Assembly: GCA_963556695.1 (NCBI GenBank)
Contig: CAUWAG010000013.1
Span: 186,001 to 250,000, forward strand
Origin: Anthostomella pinea
Taxonomy: Eukaryota; Ascomycota; Sordariomycetes; Xylariales; Xylariaceae
DNA: 64,000 nt
Direction: 5' to 3'
Both the position numbers and the translations under genes were made by a program. The notes under the pieces are model-generated. The model saw only the letters and a program-made list of their open reading frames with translations. It did no database searches and had not been told where the DNA came from. Positions within the stretch are counted from its first letter, which is position 1; every line of letters begins with the position of its first letter. Below, piece by piece: positions 22,718-34,542 of the stretch.

Positions 22718-23366
22718 ATGCAGATCACCAAGCTCGCCCTCGCCGCCACGGCCGCGGCCATCGCATCGGCCCGGGCCACCCACTGCGGGAACGCTACCGT
22801 CCCGCAAACCTTCGGCGTCCTCTCCATCCGCTCCGGCACCGACCTACAATACGCCGGCTGGGCCGCCGCCCACACGGGCATCTTTGACCTGCTCCCCGAC
22901 CAGTGTGCCTCGTGCAAAGATGGGTCCAACAATTACAACACGGCGACCTTCCAGCTCGTCGACGGCGTCCTGAACCTCTACTCGACGGACCAATCGCGCC
23001 AGCAGCTATTTGTCGACCGGTCCGGCATGGGTAAGTTAAGTCGACGGGTTTCCCCGAATCTAACCTGAAGTCTGCTCTAAGAACCTCAACTGACTGAACA
23101 CACATATAGGTCAAGGCAAGATCGGCTACACCACCGGCGACGATTCCGGGCCGCGCAACGGCGAGCGCAAGGGCTGGGCCGTCACGGACGGCGAGCTGAC
23201 CTTCGTCGGAAGCGGCTTCCTGGCCTGTCCCGGGTATGAGGGCGGCGCGTGGGAGATCTGGCTGGCTGGCGTCTCTGACCACCCCGGCTTCAACTACAAT
23301 TGCACGGGAATCGGGGCTCACGTTGTCGAGACCAGTAAGCCTGTCAGCTGCCTTTACACCCAGTAA
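22718..23366 (+). CDS. small secreted cell-wall protein, PhiA-like
   Basis: The gene encodes about 189 aa in exons 22718-23030 and 23110-23366. The intron runs gtaagt..catatag and completes Gly in SGMGQGKIGYTTG. The start MQITKLALAATAAAIASARA is a classic signal peptide with an A-x-A-type cleavage site. The mature part opens TFGVLSIRSGTDLQYAGW, matching the FGV-S-RS start of PhiA-type phialide/conidial wall proteins. It carries six or more Cys residues (LLPDQCASCKDG, GFLACPG, NYNCTG, SCLYTQ), and NCTG is a potential N-glycosylation site. PhiA is needed for phialide and conidium development in Aspergillus; homologues also occur among secreted candidate effectors. Which role applies here is unknown. 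Confidence 0.8.
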
Positions 23367-24378
23367 GTTGGCTCGCTGTGATGGCTGGTGGGGGTGTGGC
23401 AATGATGGAATTCTCTTTGATTTGAGTCCCGACTACTTGAAGGCAGTTCGGAAGCTCTATCATCAGAACTGGAGAGTGATGAGTAGGATGAATGAATTGA
23501 AGGGTTTGGTCACTGTTGTTTCGAGAGCTCCCCACCGACAGGTCGACATTGGAATGCGATGGAGAGAAGTCAATTGGCTAGAAATTCCAACACGAATGAG
23601 TGATCGTCATGTATGATGTCTTGAATGAATAAAGATGTATCGTCACTGACGTATGGACCAGTCATATGAGTTGTGCTGTCTCACAGCACAGCGCTTACTT
23701 CACAACTAGAGGATCGAATTATAGCCGTATGGCCGACTCGTAGAGTAAACGAGGACCTTTCCGAGGCCCAGACTCGCTTGAGGATATGTCTGAGACGCAG
23801 CTGGGACCATAACATTTAGTATGCTTTATCTCAAACAAGCCAAACATGATGCATTATAGACGGGGGACGCAATACAAGTTCCACTGCCACAACATCACCG
23901 TGTCTCGTAGCCTTTGTAACATTTACCAATGGCGCCGTCATAATCTAGGAGGTGCCCGATGTAACAATATATCCCACTTCAGCAGTTCTATGACTTGGGC
24001 CAATGCTGATTCTACCTACGCAACTGCTCAGTCTGCTTCTATTGCTCGTGCTCGTCTCCAATCAAGGTCCTCGAAGTCTGGCATGGTTCCACTTGCAGAT
24101 ATTGTCGACCAGTGCATGGGTGGAGGCACAGAACACACACAGCACGGCTTGGCCCGCCAACCGACATTACACAACATTACCCGTGTAGCTGAATCGTGCG
24201 TGGGCAGTTATCAACCTATGGGGGATCGGCAGGTGACTGTCCGAGTAGAGAACCCCTAGCCCGTCCTGGGCCGCCGACTTCACCGGTGGAGGTAAGGGAC
24301 GTGGAGGCCCGAGACATACTCCTTGTTCATGGATACCCGCAGCTAAGACAGTGTCTCAGTCGTTCTGACTTAGGTAAC
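23367..24378. other. intergenic interval
   Basis: No recognisable gene, RNA or repeat. Confidence 0.4.
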
Positions 24379-25197
24379 ATGACCACTCGCAACATCACCG
24401 AGGGTGAAATTGCCTTTGCGGCCCCCAACAGCGGCACGAAGTTGTTTACTTCCTTGCGAGTCGTTTTGCAGATGTCTTGTCTTGAAAACAACCTTTCCTC
24501 CATCGGCCACAACATGCTAAACCTCACTACAGTGATACAAAGTGGTAGGCGACCTTCAGGGCTCCTCCCCGTCTCGTCCTCTTATCGCGCTCCACGGCGG
24601 CCGCCCAGGCGCTGGTCACGAGTAACTATATTTACTCACTCGCAGACCTGCTCGAACAGTAACTATGGGATACCACTAGTGTTCTACGATCAGATCGGCT
24701 GTGGGCGGTCGACGTATCCCCGCGAAAACAATTGGGGAACGACTCGTTCTGGACCTTCGATCTGCTGTTCGTTGCCGAGCTCAATAACGTGGTCGACCAA
24801 CTGGAACTATGCGAGCGTGACTTCTTCGTCTTGGGCCAGTGCTGGGTTGGGACGCTTGCTGGCATGGCATGTATGTCGCCCAGCGTCCGGAAGGACTGAG
24901 GAAGCTCGTCATAGGAGGATCGCCTACTAATAGCTTCAACGTAGGCAAGAATCGTCGGAACTCGTTGTCGATGGCAACCTCAAGGATCGGGATGGCACTG
25001 AGGAAGCCACGCACATAGCGGTGGACACGTTGCTCCTCAATGGGCGATACGTTATGACGAGGTTACAGAGATGTGCGTCGAGCTCTGGTTTAGATACATC
25101 CGCAGGGTCATTTGGGTGGTATTCGAGAGTTACAGTCATATGCCGCATTGGGAGGAGCGGCCCAGGTTCATGCAGTTGATTGGGACTTTTCTAACCG
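24379..25197 (+). pseudogene. proline iminopeptidase (alpha/beta hydrolase, S33), decayed
   Basis: Segments in order but in different frames reconstruct the family's plan: MTTRNITEGEIAFAAPNSGT, KVVGDLQGSS, PLIALHGG, SLADLLEQ, YGIPLVFYDQIGCGRSTYP, GNDSFWTFDLLFVAELNN, FFVLGQCWVGTLAGM, YVAQRPEGLRKLVIGGSPTN, and at the end YSHMPHWEERPRFMQLIG. The nucleophile elbow GQSWGG of the family reads GQCWVG, so the catalytic Ser is Cys. The terminal SHMPHWE holds the catalytic His. Several one-base shifts and stops separate the pieces, and a stretch before the C-terminal piece is hard to read. Working enzymes release N-terminal proline from peptides. This copy is dead. Confidence 0.75.
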
Positions 25198-25709
25198 AAG
25201 AGCCGAACGTCCTGCATGAGAGAACCTGGTGCCGGCAAGGGAACTAACACAGACTTTACCCACGAGGTTGGAAGCCAAGGCCCTGATATACTCAGGCTGG
25301 TAAGACAGACCGATGGGGAGACTCGAGAGGAATGCGAAGATGGCGGTTGGTATGAGTATATCCGTGGGACCCGAAAGTGCAACCCACGACACCATTCACA
25401 GCTCTTCAAGACACAAGCGCCTTCTGCAAACACCAGTAAGCTACTCGATACACAGCTTGGTGAGAGGGAAGTGGCGAGGGCCATCATTCTAACAATCAGG
25501 TCTACTCACCTCTTAAGTAGATATCTCTAAACGCAATCGTATGAACGTCTTACTGCTTGTATAGCAATATCCCCGTCTCTCCGAAAAAGCATATGTACCG
25601 CACCCACCAAGGGGTTTGCCAGGGAATCATACTCTGTTCTCATGTCCCAGTGTACTCAGTCTCATCCAGACACCTGGATTCCAAAGGAGCCAGGTCCAGA
25701 CAACGTCCT
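25198..25709. other. intergenic interval, 3' flank of the histidine kinase gene
   Basis: No gene is supported. Confidence 0.4.
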
Positions 25710-28700
25710 TCAACTTGCAGGCTTCTGGATCATACCCCTAATCTTCCCCACGATTTCATCGATCTTGTACGGTTTCGATATTATATCGTCCATCCCAGCC
25801 TCCCTCATCACCTCTTGCTGTTCCTTCCGAACGTTCGCTGTCACGCCAAGTATCTTGATCCGCGGTGCTTTATTGTTTTCCTCGAGCTCGCGGATCGCCC
25901 TTGATGCCCCGTTGCCATCTAGACGAGGCATTTCCTGGTCCATGAGGATGACATCAAAGGGTAACTCATTGCTCGATGGTGAATGAGGTGGTGCGCTCTT
26001 GACGGCGTCGACTGCTTCCTCGCCGTTGTTTGCTGTGGTGACCAAGTACCCCTGCTTCTCCAACTTGCGGAAAAGCAGTCGCTGGTTAATGACGTTGTCT
26101 GCAAGGTACGTTAATATGGATTGTGTGTACGGTTGAGGATGCCGGGAGGGTGCATACCTTCAACCAGTAGGACATGTGGCTTTTCCGTTTTGTACTGGCT
26201 CTGATTACAGCCCCCTTCTGTTGATTTCGTATTATCCCTGTCAGTTACCCTTGCGGTGATCTCTGCCGAACGTAAAACCATTCCAGAGCCTTGCGCTCGA
26301 AGGGCAGGACGCATGCTGGTGGGAGCTTGATTAGCATCTGGTGGACCCACGTCCTTGTCCACCTCTGTGGCTATCTCGGCAGTATGGTCCCTTTGGGTAT
26401 CTTCCTCTCCGGAATTGGGCTCTACTAATGATGTGTCCCGGACCGGCGCATGGTTGAGCGATGTGGGCATCTTGGATTCATCCGCACGATCCGGCTCCTC
26501 GGTACCATGAGCGCGCAGCTGCTCCGCAAACTGTCCCTCCGCCTCGTCCTCTCCACGATCGACCTCAGTACGTGAACCGTCCTCTGGTGTATCTGCTCGC
26601 CGAACTTTGAAAAAGAAGCCAAAAGTACTGCCTAAATTCTCTTTGGACGAGACACCGATTTCTCCGCCATGGATGTGGCAGATTTTCCTGGCGATATTTA
26701 GCCCCAATCCCGAGCCTCCATAATTCTCCTCCGTCTTGGGTGTGGCCTGATGGAAACGTTCGAATAATCTCTTCTGGCCGTCGTCTGTGTGCATATCAAT
26801 CTACCGCTCCCGAATCCGAAGTGTCCATTGCCGAATGAGATCAATGAGAACAACGAAAGACTCGGCAAAGCTTCGTACTTACCACTGATGCCAATCCCAG
26901 TATCTTGAACCGCAATCATGACGTACAGTGCTTCGCCATTGCCCCACGCGGCGTCTTTGGTGCTGTCTAAGTGATACTCCTCCTCGCTATTGAAGAATAC
27001 CACATTGGGTGGGTAGCTCGTCGGTCGGTTCAGCGAAGCTCCTATTCCGACCTGAATCTTCTTCTCGCCTTTTTTCCGAGAGGTAAACTTGATCGCATTC
27101 GTCACCAGATTTATCAGAACCTGGCCTATTCGTGGCAGATCTGCCATGACCCAGTCGACGTTGCTTTTCACTGTTTGAACATAAGCATGTCGTTCTTAAC
27201 ACTGAACGCATTTCTAGGAGTGGACAAGGAAAACACGGAGTCTATATAAGAGAACAATACTTGTGTGGTTAAAACGTAGTGTATCTTTCTTGCACGTACC
27301 GTACGAACTGTCAATTTCATATTCGAAGTCAATCCCTTGCTTCCGGAACTCGGGCTGAAACATCTTCAAGCTTCTCGCGACTTGCCTCCTCGGCTGCGAT
27401 GGCTGTGGCGAGAGGGACAAGATTTCGGAATCAAGCTTCGAGAATGACAATACGTCGTTGACGATGTTCTGTTGATGCTGGACACAGAGGTCGATCGTTT
27501 CGATAGATTCCCTGATAGCATCAACGTCGACCCCGTTAGGTCCGCCTTGTATGGCTTCTGCGACATCCTCGGAACAGTGCAACACGGCAGATAGGGGGTT
27601 TCGGATCTCGTGAGATATCATGTCGATAAACTTCTCTTGTTGCTCCCGTCGCTTCCGTGCCTCATTTGCAGACCTCCGCTCGCTCAACTCGGCACTCTTC
27701 TCGGATGTGATATCGACGACACTGCAGATGAAGCCACCATACTCGCGTAGGGAGACGTGCTGTAGACTCTCATTGCCAAGAGGGTTGAGAAACAACAATC
27801 TCCAGGGGTGGCCTTCGCTCGAGGCTCGGAACTCAGTGCGAAGTTGCTGTTGCGACGTGAAGGCTTCTTTGTAGGCATTCATGACCCGGTCGTAATCCTC
27901 CTCACAGATACTTTGGGGCCATGCTTGGAACGAGTTACCGTCGGCTCGATGCGACGTCAGATCAAAGAAGTGTTGGTTCACGAAAATGGCCTGTGCGTGG
28001 TTAGAAGCTGAAAGGCGAACTGCTGTCATCACACCGGCGCCACAATCTTACCTCGGCGTTATGGTCTAATATAGCCTGAGGATGGTTAGAGGGACTGACG
28101 CAGAACGAGGCGCGATGGGCAACGAGCTTACAATACCGCACGGAACCATTTCGGCGAAGCGATGGAAGAAGGGGTGTTGATCAAGCGCAACGTTGTCTTG
28201 TGGCTCACCGTCGTCCTTGGGATCTTCGAGGGCATCAAGCTGAGGGGTGCCGCGCGTCGGCGTGGCTTGTCTGTCTTGGTCGCCACGGGGTTTGTTGTCC
28301 GTCGGTGAGGGCGGCAACAGTTGGGCCAGCACGCCGGCGGGTTCCTTAGGCCCGCCATCCTCGGCGTCGAACAGTGGGCTGACCAGCAGAGTGTAGTCGG
28401 TGTCATTTTCTTTGGAAGCCCTCAGGATTTCATGACTCCTGATGCGGGTTTGCTTCCCACCCTTCAGAGCGTGGCACAGGCTCTCGTATGTCTCAGGAGA
28501 CAACGACTTACGCTGCGGCTGGCCCTGCTGGTCGATGCCACCGGCTTCGGCCCAGGCGTGGTTGGAGAGCAGGATGAGATCCTCGCCCCAGAAAAGGGCG
28601 GCAGGGTAGCTGAAAGATGCAAGGGTCCTGGTAAAGGCCTGGAGGGCAGGGCGCCAGTTGTGGGCGGCGCCCAGGGTGCTCCGACTCCAGGCGTTGGCGC

Positions 28701-28776
28701 CGCCAGGAAGTGGATTGGTGTAGAAGGCGTCGACGACATCTCTGTTCAGCAGCGCGCCTGCAGAATGTGAAGTCAT
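25710..28776 (-). CDS. hybrid sensor histidine kinase with PAS and receiver domains
   Basis: The gene encodes about 887 aa in six exons: 28776-28132, 28075-28052, 27990-27300, 27170-26883, 26784-26158 and 26098-25710. All introns are GT-AG and the phases agree. Exon 2 is a 24-nt microexon encoding AILDHNAE, which completes the PAS start (VPCGIAILDHNAEAIFVNQ). The H-box is MISHEIRNPLSAVLH (His about 350). The N-box is INLVTNAIKFT, G1 is VQDTGIGIS, the F-box is KRLFERF and G2 is GGSGLGL. A Glu/Asp-rich linker follows, then a receiver domain that starts LLVEDNVINQ and has the phospho-acceptor Asp in DVILMDQEMPRLDG (about 812) and a conserved Lys in ISKPYK. No transmembrane helix is visible, so it is probably a cytoplasmic sensor feeding a Ypd1-type phosphorelay. 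The stimulus is unknown. Confidence 0.92.
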
Positions 28777-31295
28777 CGTGGTACCAGCCCCGTGAGGGGG
28801 TTGTGGCAGGTCGGCAGGTTGTGGCAGCAGTGAGCACTGATGGTGTCTCCAGGATCAGCCGCGTTGGGGCTGTCGGGGGTGTGGGTGAACATACCTTAAG
28901 CCTTAAGGCAGAGAAAGCTGGAGGATGGTGTGACAGACTGTGACAGTGGCATCAGTACTGGTGTGGCAGGTGGCAGGTGTCAGGTGGGTGGCAGCTTGAG
29001 ATGTCAGGGTTAGAGGGTGTCGGGTGCGGCCCAGCGTGGGTACCCGTGCGTGGGGCTCTCTGAGAGACTCCCGATTTACCGATCTCCGGGCCTGGACACG
29101 ATCGGGGCGGACGCGGGTGCCCAAAATTCAGCTCGGCGCACGGCAGTGACGACTCGTCACTAACACCGACACCGACACCGACACTGTCAACGAATAATGA
29201 TGTCATGTCACTGTGCATAACCCAGATACCACCTAATCAAGTAGGTTACAAGTTGGAACGAGGCGCTAGATCTTCCAACTCTTCTTTAGCCCACTTCCGG
29301 TCCTGACCTTATGATCATGATGCATCTCAGATCATGTGATCGCTAAGTTAAACTTACCAATCAAGATCGCCAGGGGCGCATCACCAAGACCAGCGCGTCC
29401 ATTACTCCATCATATCCTCCATGTCATCATTAACTTCCGTCTTTGAACCGAGGTTGAGTGCGCTAACACCCACGGAACAATATTGATGAAGATGGTCTCA
29501 GCCCTCAACGAGACAGTTTGTGACGCGACGCTGGTCGCGTCCGACGGATCACTTTTCAATACATTTGCTGGTGCTATCTCGCGCGTCGCGTATGGAATGA
29601 GATCAAAGAAATGAATCCGTCGAAGCTGGTGGTCATCAAAGCCCTTATATACGAGGGCAACTTTAAGGGCAGCAAGATCCTCCCCGCTAGCGCTGGCGGC
29701 ATAAACCGCAAGAGCGGCCATATTATCCATCAGCGAGGCTGGCATGGAGGATGCGCAGGAGATGCTCGACAATATAGCTCCCCACTACAAGGCTCCACAC
29801 ACGTGGGCCTTCGATAAGGAGCAATACGTGCACGGCGCACGACAAGGTGACACTGGGGGTTAGAGCCTTTTTCGAGTCCCGTGATATGCCAGAGGAGGAG
29901 TTCTGTCAGGGCATGGGCGTCACGCAAGAGCAGCTCGCGGCATTGACGAAGGAGCGAAAGCGAAAGCGGCTGGAGGTAATTCAGGTCTTCCACGATGCTG
30001 CGCCCTTTATGGAGCAGCAGAAACATCGTGGAGACATGAGCCGGAGAAGAAGAGGCGAAGAAGCATGGCTGATGTTGCGCTAACAACATACGTCCAACAG
30101 GGTTGCCGAGAAGCGACACGTGGTACAGACCAATCTAGCACGAGCGATGGCTCCTTATGCGTCGCTCTACTGGAATAGCCGTGGTCGGCTATCCAGCCAA
30201 GACGACTTCAGCACATCGATGGGCCATCAACATCGTTGGTACACATCTTCCAGGATACGGGGCAAGTCTCATGCTTCGAAACATGTGCACCTCGGCCTGC
30301 GGAGTACGGATCTTATCCAGGACCTAGTTACGCTCGTGAATGCCATCAAGAACAAGCCTCGAGGTCATGGTCTGGTGATTCACCAAGACGATTTGGTAGA
30401 TTCGGTCCCAGTCTCCTTCCTACTCTAGCACCCTTTTCGGACTCGGTCTTAGTGACCAACTTGATGGTGGCCTGGCCAGTGAAGGCCTGCTCTCCGGAAT
30501 GAGGTCCGCGCCGCACCTCGTAGCTGTTTGGCTTGAGGCCTGCGAGGAACATCGCTTTCGCTTTATAACGAGTACTGCGGTTCAGGAAGAGCAGTATGCG
30601 CCGCGGATTCCGAGGTACAGGTTGATCGACAGGGGCCTCAGAAAGTCAAGAGCGGTGTGCTTTTCCCCTTTTGATGTGGAGTTGTATGGGAGGGACGAGC
30701 CAGTGTGCGTGATCCGCCCGTATGACACTCTTCGCATGAGAATGACGGTGTCCGGCGCCGCCCAAGTGTCGCCGGGCATGAATCACAGATAAATGTTGAG
30801 CAACTCTACAGGTAGCCTTAGTGATCAGTTGTATGACAGTGTTAGTGGTTGCCTCGATGAGTCGCGCCCAACGCACGTGTGATGATGCCCGCCTGGTGTG
30901 CCGTTTGACGCACCTACCTAGAGTCCCGTCGATACAAGATGTAATCAACACAAGTCTACGCAGCGTGCCCCTTGTGAGGATATTACGATATTACTGCTGG
31001 TGCTTCTGCACATTTTCCGGGGAGAGCTGACCCGCAAGATTCCATGCCAAGTGCTGACACTCACCTCGTGGGCAGCAGGAGCAGCAGCCCCACCATTGCC
31101 TGTCCGCGCCGCCGCCTTCCTTAAGAACTTTACCGCTCACCAAATCGCAGTCTGACACAAATTTCCCCATCATTACTACTTAGTTAGTACCTACGCCGAC
31201 AATTGTCAAGACGCTTTCGGTTTCCACTTTCCACTTTCCACTTTCCACTTTCCACTCGGACGCAGACTCCTCAGCCCATCGTCTACTCTACCCCA
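28777..31295. other. gene-poor interval with coding relics
   Basis: A degraded coding stretch is likely at about 29730-30090 on the plus strand. AGMEDAQEMLDNIAPHYKAP and TWAFDKEQYVHGARQGD run in one frame, then ESRDMPEEEFCQGMGV and TQEQLAALTKERKRKRLEV in another. I do not recognise the family. The opposite strand is also open at 29410-29772, so the strand is uncertain. A short tandem ACACCG repeat lies at about 29162-29184. Confidence 0.35.
31221..31256. repeat. TTTCCAC tandem repeat in the Cupin_5 promoter
   Basis: Five 7-bp units of TTTCCAC lie 40 bp upstream of the ATG at 31296. They are pyrimidine rich, as many fungal core promoters are. Confidence 0.8.
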
Positions 31296-31781
31296 ATGGC
31301 GACGACACGCTCCGCCCAGGACGTCATCAAGGCGCTCAACCTGTCCCCCCACCCCGAAAAGGGCTACTTCATCGAGACGTTCCGGGATCCCGCAACCGCG
31401 CCGTCGTCGACAACAGACAGCACGCCGCGCTCGTCCAGCACCTGCATCTACTACCTCCTGGAGGGCGAGTCGGGGCTATCGCACTGGCACCGCGTCAAGG
31501 ACGCCGTCGAGGTCTGGCACCACTACGCGGGCGCGCCGCTGCAGCTGTCGTTGTCGTGGGACGACGGCAAACCCGTCCGGGACGCCGTGCTGGGCAAGGA
31601 ACTCTGGGCCGGCGAGAGGCCGCAGGTCGTCGTGGAACGGGGCGAGTGGCAGCACGCCCGCTCGCTCGGCGACTGGACCCTCGTCGGCTGCTCCGTCGCC
31701 CCCGCCTTCACCTTTGAGAGCTTCGAGATGGCGCCGCCGGGCTGGGAACCCAATCAGGGAGGGCAGGGTGCGGCTGCGTGA
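31296..31781 (+). CDS. Cupin_5 (DUF985) domain protein
   Basis: A single exon encodes about 161 aa, close to the whole-domain size of the family (yeast YML079W-like). The fold's marks are visible: VIKALNLSPHPEKGYFIETFRD at the N-terminus, the strand STCIYYLLEGESGLSHWHRV, then VEVWHHYAGAPLQLSL, and the late ARSLGDWTLVGCSVAPAF followed by FESFEMAPPGW. The His residues in SHWHR and WHH sit where cupins bind metal or ligand. The biochemical role of this family is not established. The protein is probably soluble and cytosolic; there is no signal peptide. The ATG at 31296 begins MATTRSAQDVIKAL, matching the family start. Confidence 0.88.
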   Translation: MATTRSAQDVIKALNLSPHPEKGYFIETFRDPATAPSSTTDSTPRSSSTCIYYLLEGESGLSHWHRVKDAVEVWHHYAGAPLQLSLSWDDGKPVRDAVLGKELWAGERPQVVVERGEWQHARSLGDWTLVGCSVAPAFTFESFEMAPPGWEPNQGGQGAAA

Positions 31782-32692
31782 GGAGGCAGGATGGGTGGGC
31801 AAATGCTCCCGAGGCCCTGTACGCATGGGACGTTGTCGGGGAGCATTCTTGGGAGGAATGCATGGTGGGAGCCCTCAGCTAGCCAGCGGCAGGCATGCTC
31901 GCATGGGAAATACCAAGTCAATCGGCAGGCCAATTCGAAGAGGTTGATTCTGGGTTGATTCTCTGCAACAAACAGCAAGAACAATATTCGATCTCTCCAT
32001 TTCGCCATCTCATTGAGGCATTCATTCACGACTTCTTCTTCCTCCTCCTATTTGTGTATGACAACCCAAGGGTCTTTCCGGGGTACAACCCCGAATCAAA
32101 CCACTCAATGCTCCCCAAGCATGATACGAATTGATACGATGATGACCCCCGCGCTGACCAGGGCACGTATCACCCTATCACCTATCGGTGAGGTGAATAT
32201 GCACGTACATGCACCACACTGACAAAATTGACGCTCGTGGTAGCATTGGTAGATAACGGATGCCCGTCACACCTACAAAGATACGACATGTGAGATTGAC
32301 CCGGGCCTCGGCGGCGGTGTGGAAGCCCGTTCAAGTCTTGTCGAACAGCAGCATTACTCAGCCACACAGCCTGCCTCTGCATCGCCTCATCTGGTATGTA
32401 TGCCCGTCCGTCACCGTGCATGTCGGGCCCTGATTCACTGATTCATGCATTCATTCATTCATTCATCCACACATTCACGAGGTGATCCCGACGAAAATCG
32501 CTGCAATGCGTCCGTGTCGCCCACGCTGCACACATGCATCACCTCAGTGGTCGTATGTAAGCTGACGCAACCCTACCCTTGATTACTTCGCTTTTCTCCC
32601 TTCTCCCCTCCTTTCTCCCCAACCCTAATCGCACGTTCGCTCTCAACTCCACACAAGTCAAGGTCGTCGTCACCACTGCCGCCGCCGCCATT
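31782..32692. other. intergenic interval
   Basis: Contains an ATTC microsatellite (about 32447-32467) and no gene that I can support. Confidence 0.45.
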
Positions 32693-33709
32693 ATGGCCAT
32701 CCCCGACATTCGTGATGACCTCCCGATGTCGATGGCCATGGCGGCCTTTGCGGGTATATCGTGGTACATCGGGGCCGAGCTCAACGTGTCGCTCTTCCTG
32801 CTGTTCAAGCGGCGCCGCGGCTTATACTTCTGGTCCTGCGCTCTCAGCTCATGGGGTGTGATTCTGCAGCCGCTGTTCATCGTGCTGGCCGACTTTGGCG
32901 TGTGGACCGAACTCAAAGGCAGCATCACCTTGATCTATCTGACATGGGTCATACTCGTCGTGCCCCAGAGCTGGGTCTTGTACTCGCGGCTGCACCTCAT
33001 CATGCGCGATGATAGGTCCCTGAGATGGATCCTGGGCGTCCTAGTCTTCAACTCAATCGTGTTTTCTGTGCCGACCATCATCATTGGAATTCTAGCTGTG
33101 AGTCTTTTGATCTCCCAAACCCCCCTGTCTCGCCGCGCTGTCCACCAGACCTCCACCCGGAGCCGTCTGCTAATACTCCATCTACCCGCTCCGCAGCAAG
33201 CGACGAACACCAATCCGAATCTCTCCAACATCCTCTCGATCTGGGACCGGGTCCAACTTACCGTGTTCTTCGTGCAAGAGTCGTGCCTCAGTCTCACGTA
33301 TATCCACCAGACACGGCGCAATCTCCGTGACTGCTCCCCGCTCCTCCCACCCGCCAGGGACCCGACCCTCCCCCCTATCTCCCACCCCTCTTCCTCCTCC
33401 ACCAACAACGTACCCCGTGACCAGCCCGACGGAAAGATGGAAGCGTCCGCATCCTCCACATCGCTCTCGAGCGACAGATCTGCGTCCGAGCAGAAAGTCG
33501 TTCTGCGCCACCTGATCTACACGAACCTGCTGATCATCTTCCTCGATGTCGCACTTCTGTCGATTCAGTATGCGAACCTGTTCTACCTGCAGGGCGCGTT
33601 CAAGCCGTGCATCTACGGGGTCAAGCTGAAGACGGAGTTTGTTATACTCAACAGGCTGGTGAGGAGTGTGAAGGAGAGGGGGAGTGGCGAGACATGGATC
33701 GAGGCCTGA
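32693..33709 (+). CDS. integral membrane protein, DUF7703-like
   Basis: The gene encodes about 305 aa in exons 32693-33097 and 33197-33709. The family core is seen as MAAFAGISWYIGAELNVSLFL and FKRRRGLYFWSCALSSWGV, followed by VILVVPQSWVLYSRLHLIMRD and IVFSVPTIIIGILA. Six or seven hydrophobic helices are spaced like a rhodopsin-type fold, but no retinal Lys or G-protein motif is evident. A Ser/Pro-rich cytoplasmic loop precedes the last helix pair (HLIYTNLLIIFLDVALLSIQ). The 99-nt intron (gtgagt..cgcag) is a multiple of three without stops, so intron retention would add 33 residues inside a membrane segment. Function in these fungal families is unknown. Confidence 0.8.
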   Translation: MAIPDIRDDLPMSMAMAAFAGISWYIGAELNVSLFLLFKRRRGLYFWSCALSSWGVILQPLFIVLADFGVWTELKGSITLIYLTWVILVVPQSWVLYSRLHLIMRDDRSLRWILGVLVFNSIVFSVPTIIIGILAVSLLISQTPLSRRAVHQTSTRSRLLILHLPAPQQATNTNPNLSNILSIWDRVQLTVFFVQESCLSLTYIHQTRRNLRDCSPLLPPARDPTLPPISHPSSSSTNNVPRDQPDGKMEASASSTSLSSDRSASEQKVVLRHLIYTNLLIIFLDVALLSIQYANLFYLQGAFKPCIYGVKLKTEFVILNRLVRSVKERGSGETWIEA

Positions 33710-34210
33710 TGGGGGTGGAAGATGGATGATTGAGATGATCCTGGGGTTCGAGAACCAAACGAGACGGGGGCGTGACGAGGGATATTGGTTCAGAGGCTTG
33801 ATGGGGTAATTTTTGGGTAAACGCACCGAGGTCGAGCATGAACCAACGGAGCAGCTTGGGCTGGAGCGACTCGTGTGTGAAGATACAGCCCCCATGACTA
33901 CGACAGGAATGCGATGCGAGATCAACGAAATGCTCGGGAGGATGGGTTTGCTTTTCGATTCACGATGTGGGAGTACCGATACGGCACGCATACCTACCCT
34001 TGGTTTGGTGGAAGGAAAGGAGTTCGTGGGAAGTGGTAAGGAGTCATGGGTTCTCTGGGCCTTGATATTACGGGGCTGTATGATACCATTTGTTTTGAGA
34101 CTGGGATAGGCGCTGGGTAATGAGCTAAGAACGCACGACGGTGCGCCCTATGCTGCTTCTCTTGAGACCGACGGCGTCTGTCTCCCAGCTGTGGCTGCAT
34201 CTTCGCGCTG

Positions 34211-34268
34211 GTATCTGATATGTTGTGATGACAGGAATCTGGGGCATCTGAGAAGATGATCGGGATTT
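34211..34268. repeat. inverted repeat, left arm
   Basis: About 58 bp (GGTATCTGATATG to GATGATCGGGATT) pair with the reverse complement of 34486-34542 with only a few mismatches. The central 30 bp around GGGGCATCTGAGAAGATGATC are identical. The spacer is about 217 bp. Confidence 0.75.
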
Positions 34269-34485
34269 GCGCTGGTGTTTGATCTGTTCATGATAGGTAT
34301 GACCGATCTAATGAACTTCGTTAATGCCTCTTCCTTCAGACTTAAAAATATGAGTGAATGATGAAAGAAACGACAGGTCTGTGGCATCACGCGTTGTCAT
34401 CGCCCATGATATATGACCTCTCATTGATGTGTGATCTTAACGTGTCTCTGTCTCTCTGTCTCATCGTGTGGCTATTGTGTAGAAG

Positions 34486-34542
34486 ATCCCGATCATCTTC
34501 TCAGATGCCCCAAATTCCCGTCATCACACCAGATCAGACACC
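34486..34542. repeat. inverted repeat, right arm
   Basis: Reverse-complement partner of 34211-34268. No clear target duplication flanks the pair, so a MITE remnant is possible but unproven. Confidence 0.75.

Noticed and set aside
22794..23402. 202-codon minus-strand frame
   Set aside because: Antisense shadow of the PhiA-like gene.
26785..26820. Histidine kinase exon starting at the ATG at 26794
   Set aside because: The upstream codons meet a stop. Splicing at the CAG (26787-26785) joins GIGIS to DDGQKRLF in phase.
29410..29772. 120-codon minus-strand frame
   Set aside because: Protein-like composition, but the plus strand of the same DNA is equally convincing further on. The strand cannot be decided and no family is seen.
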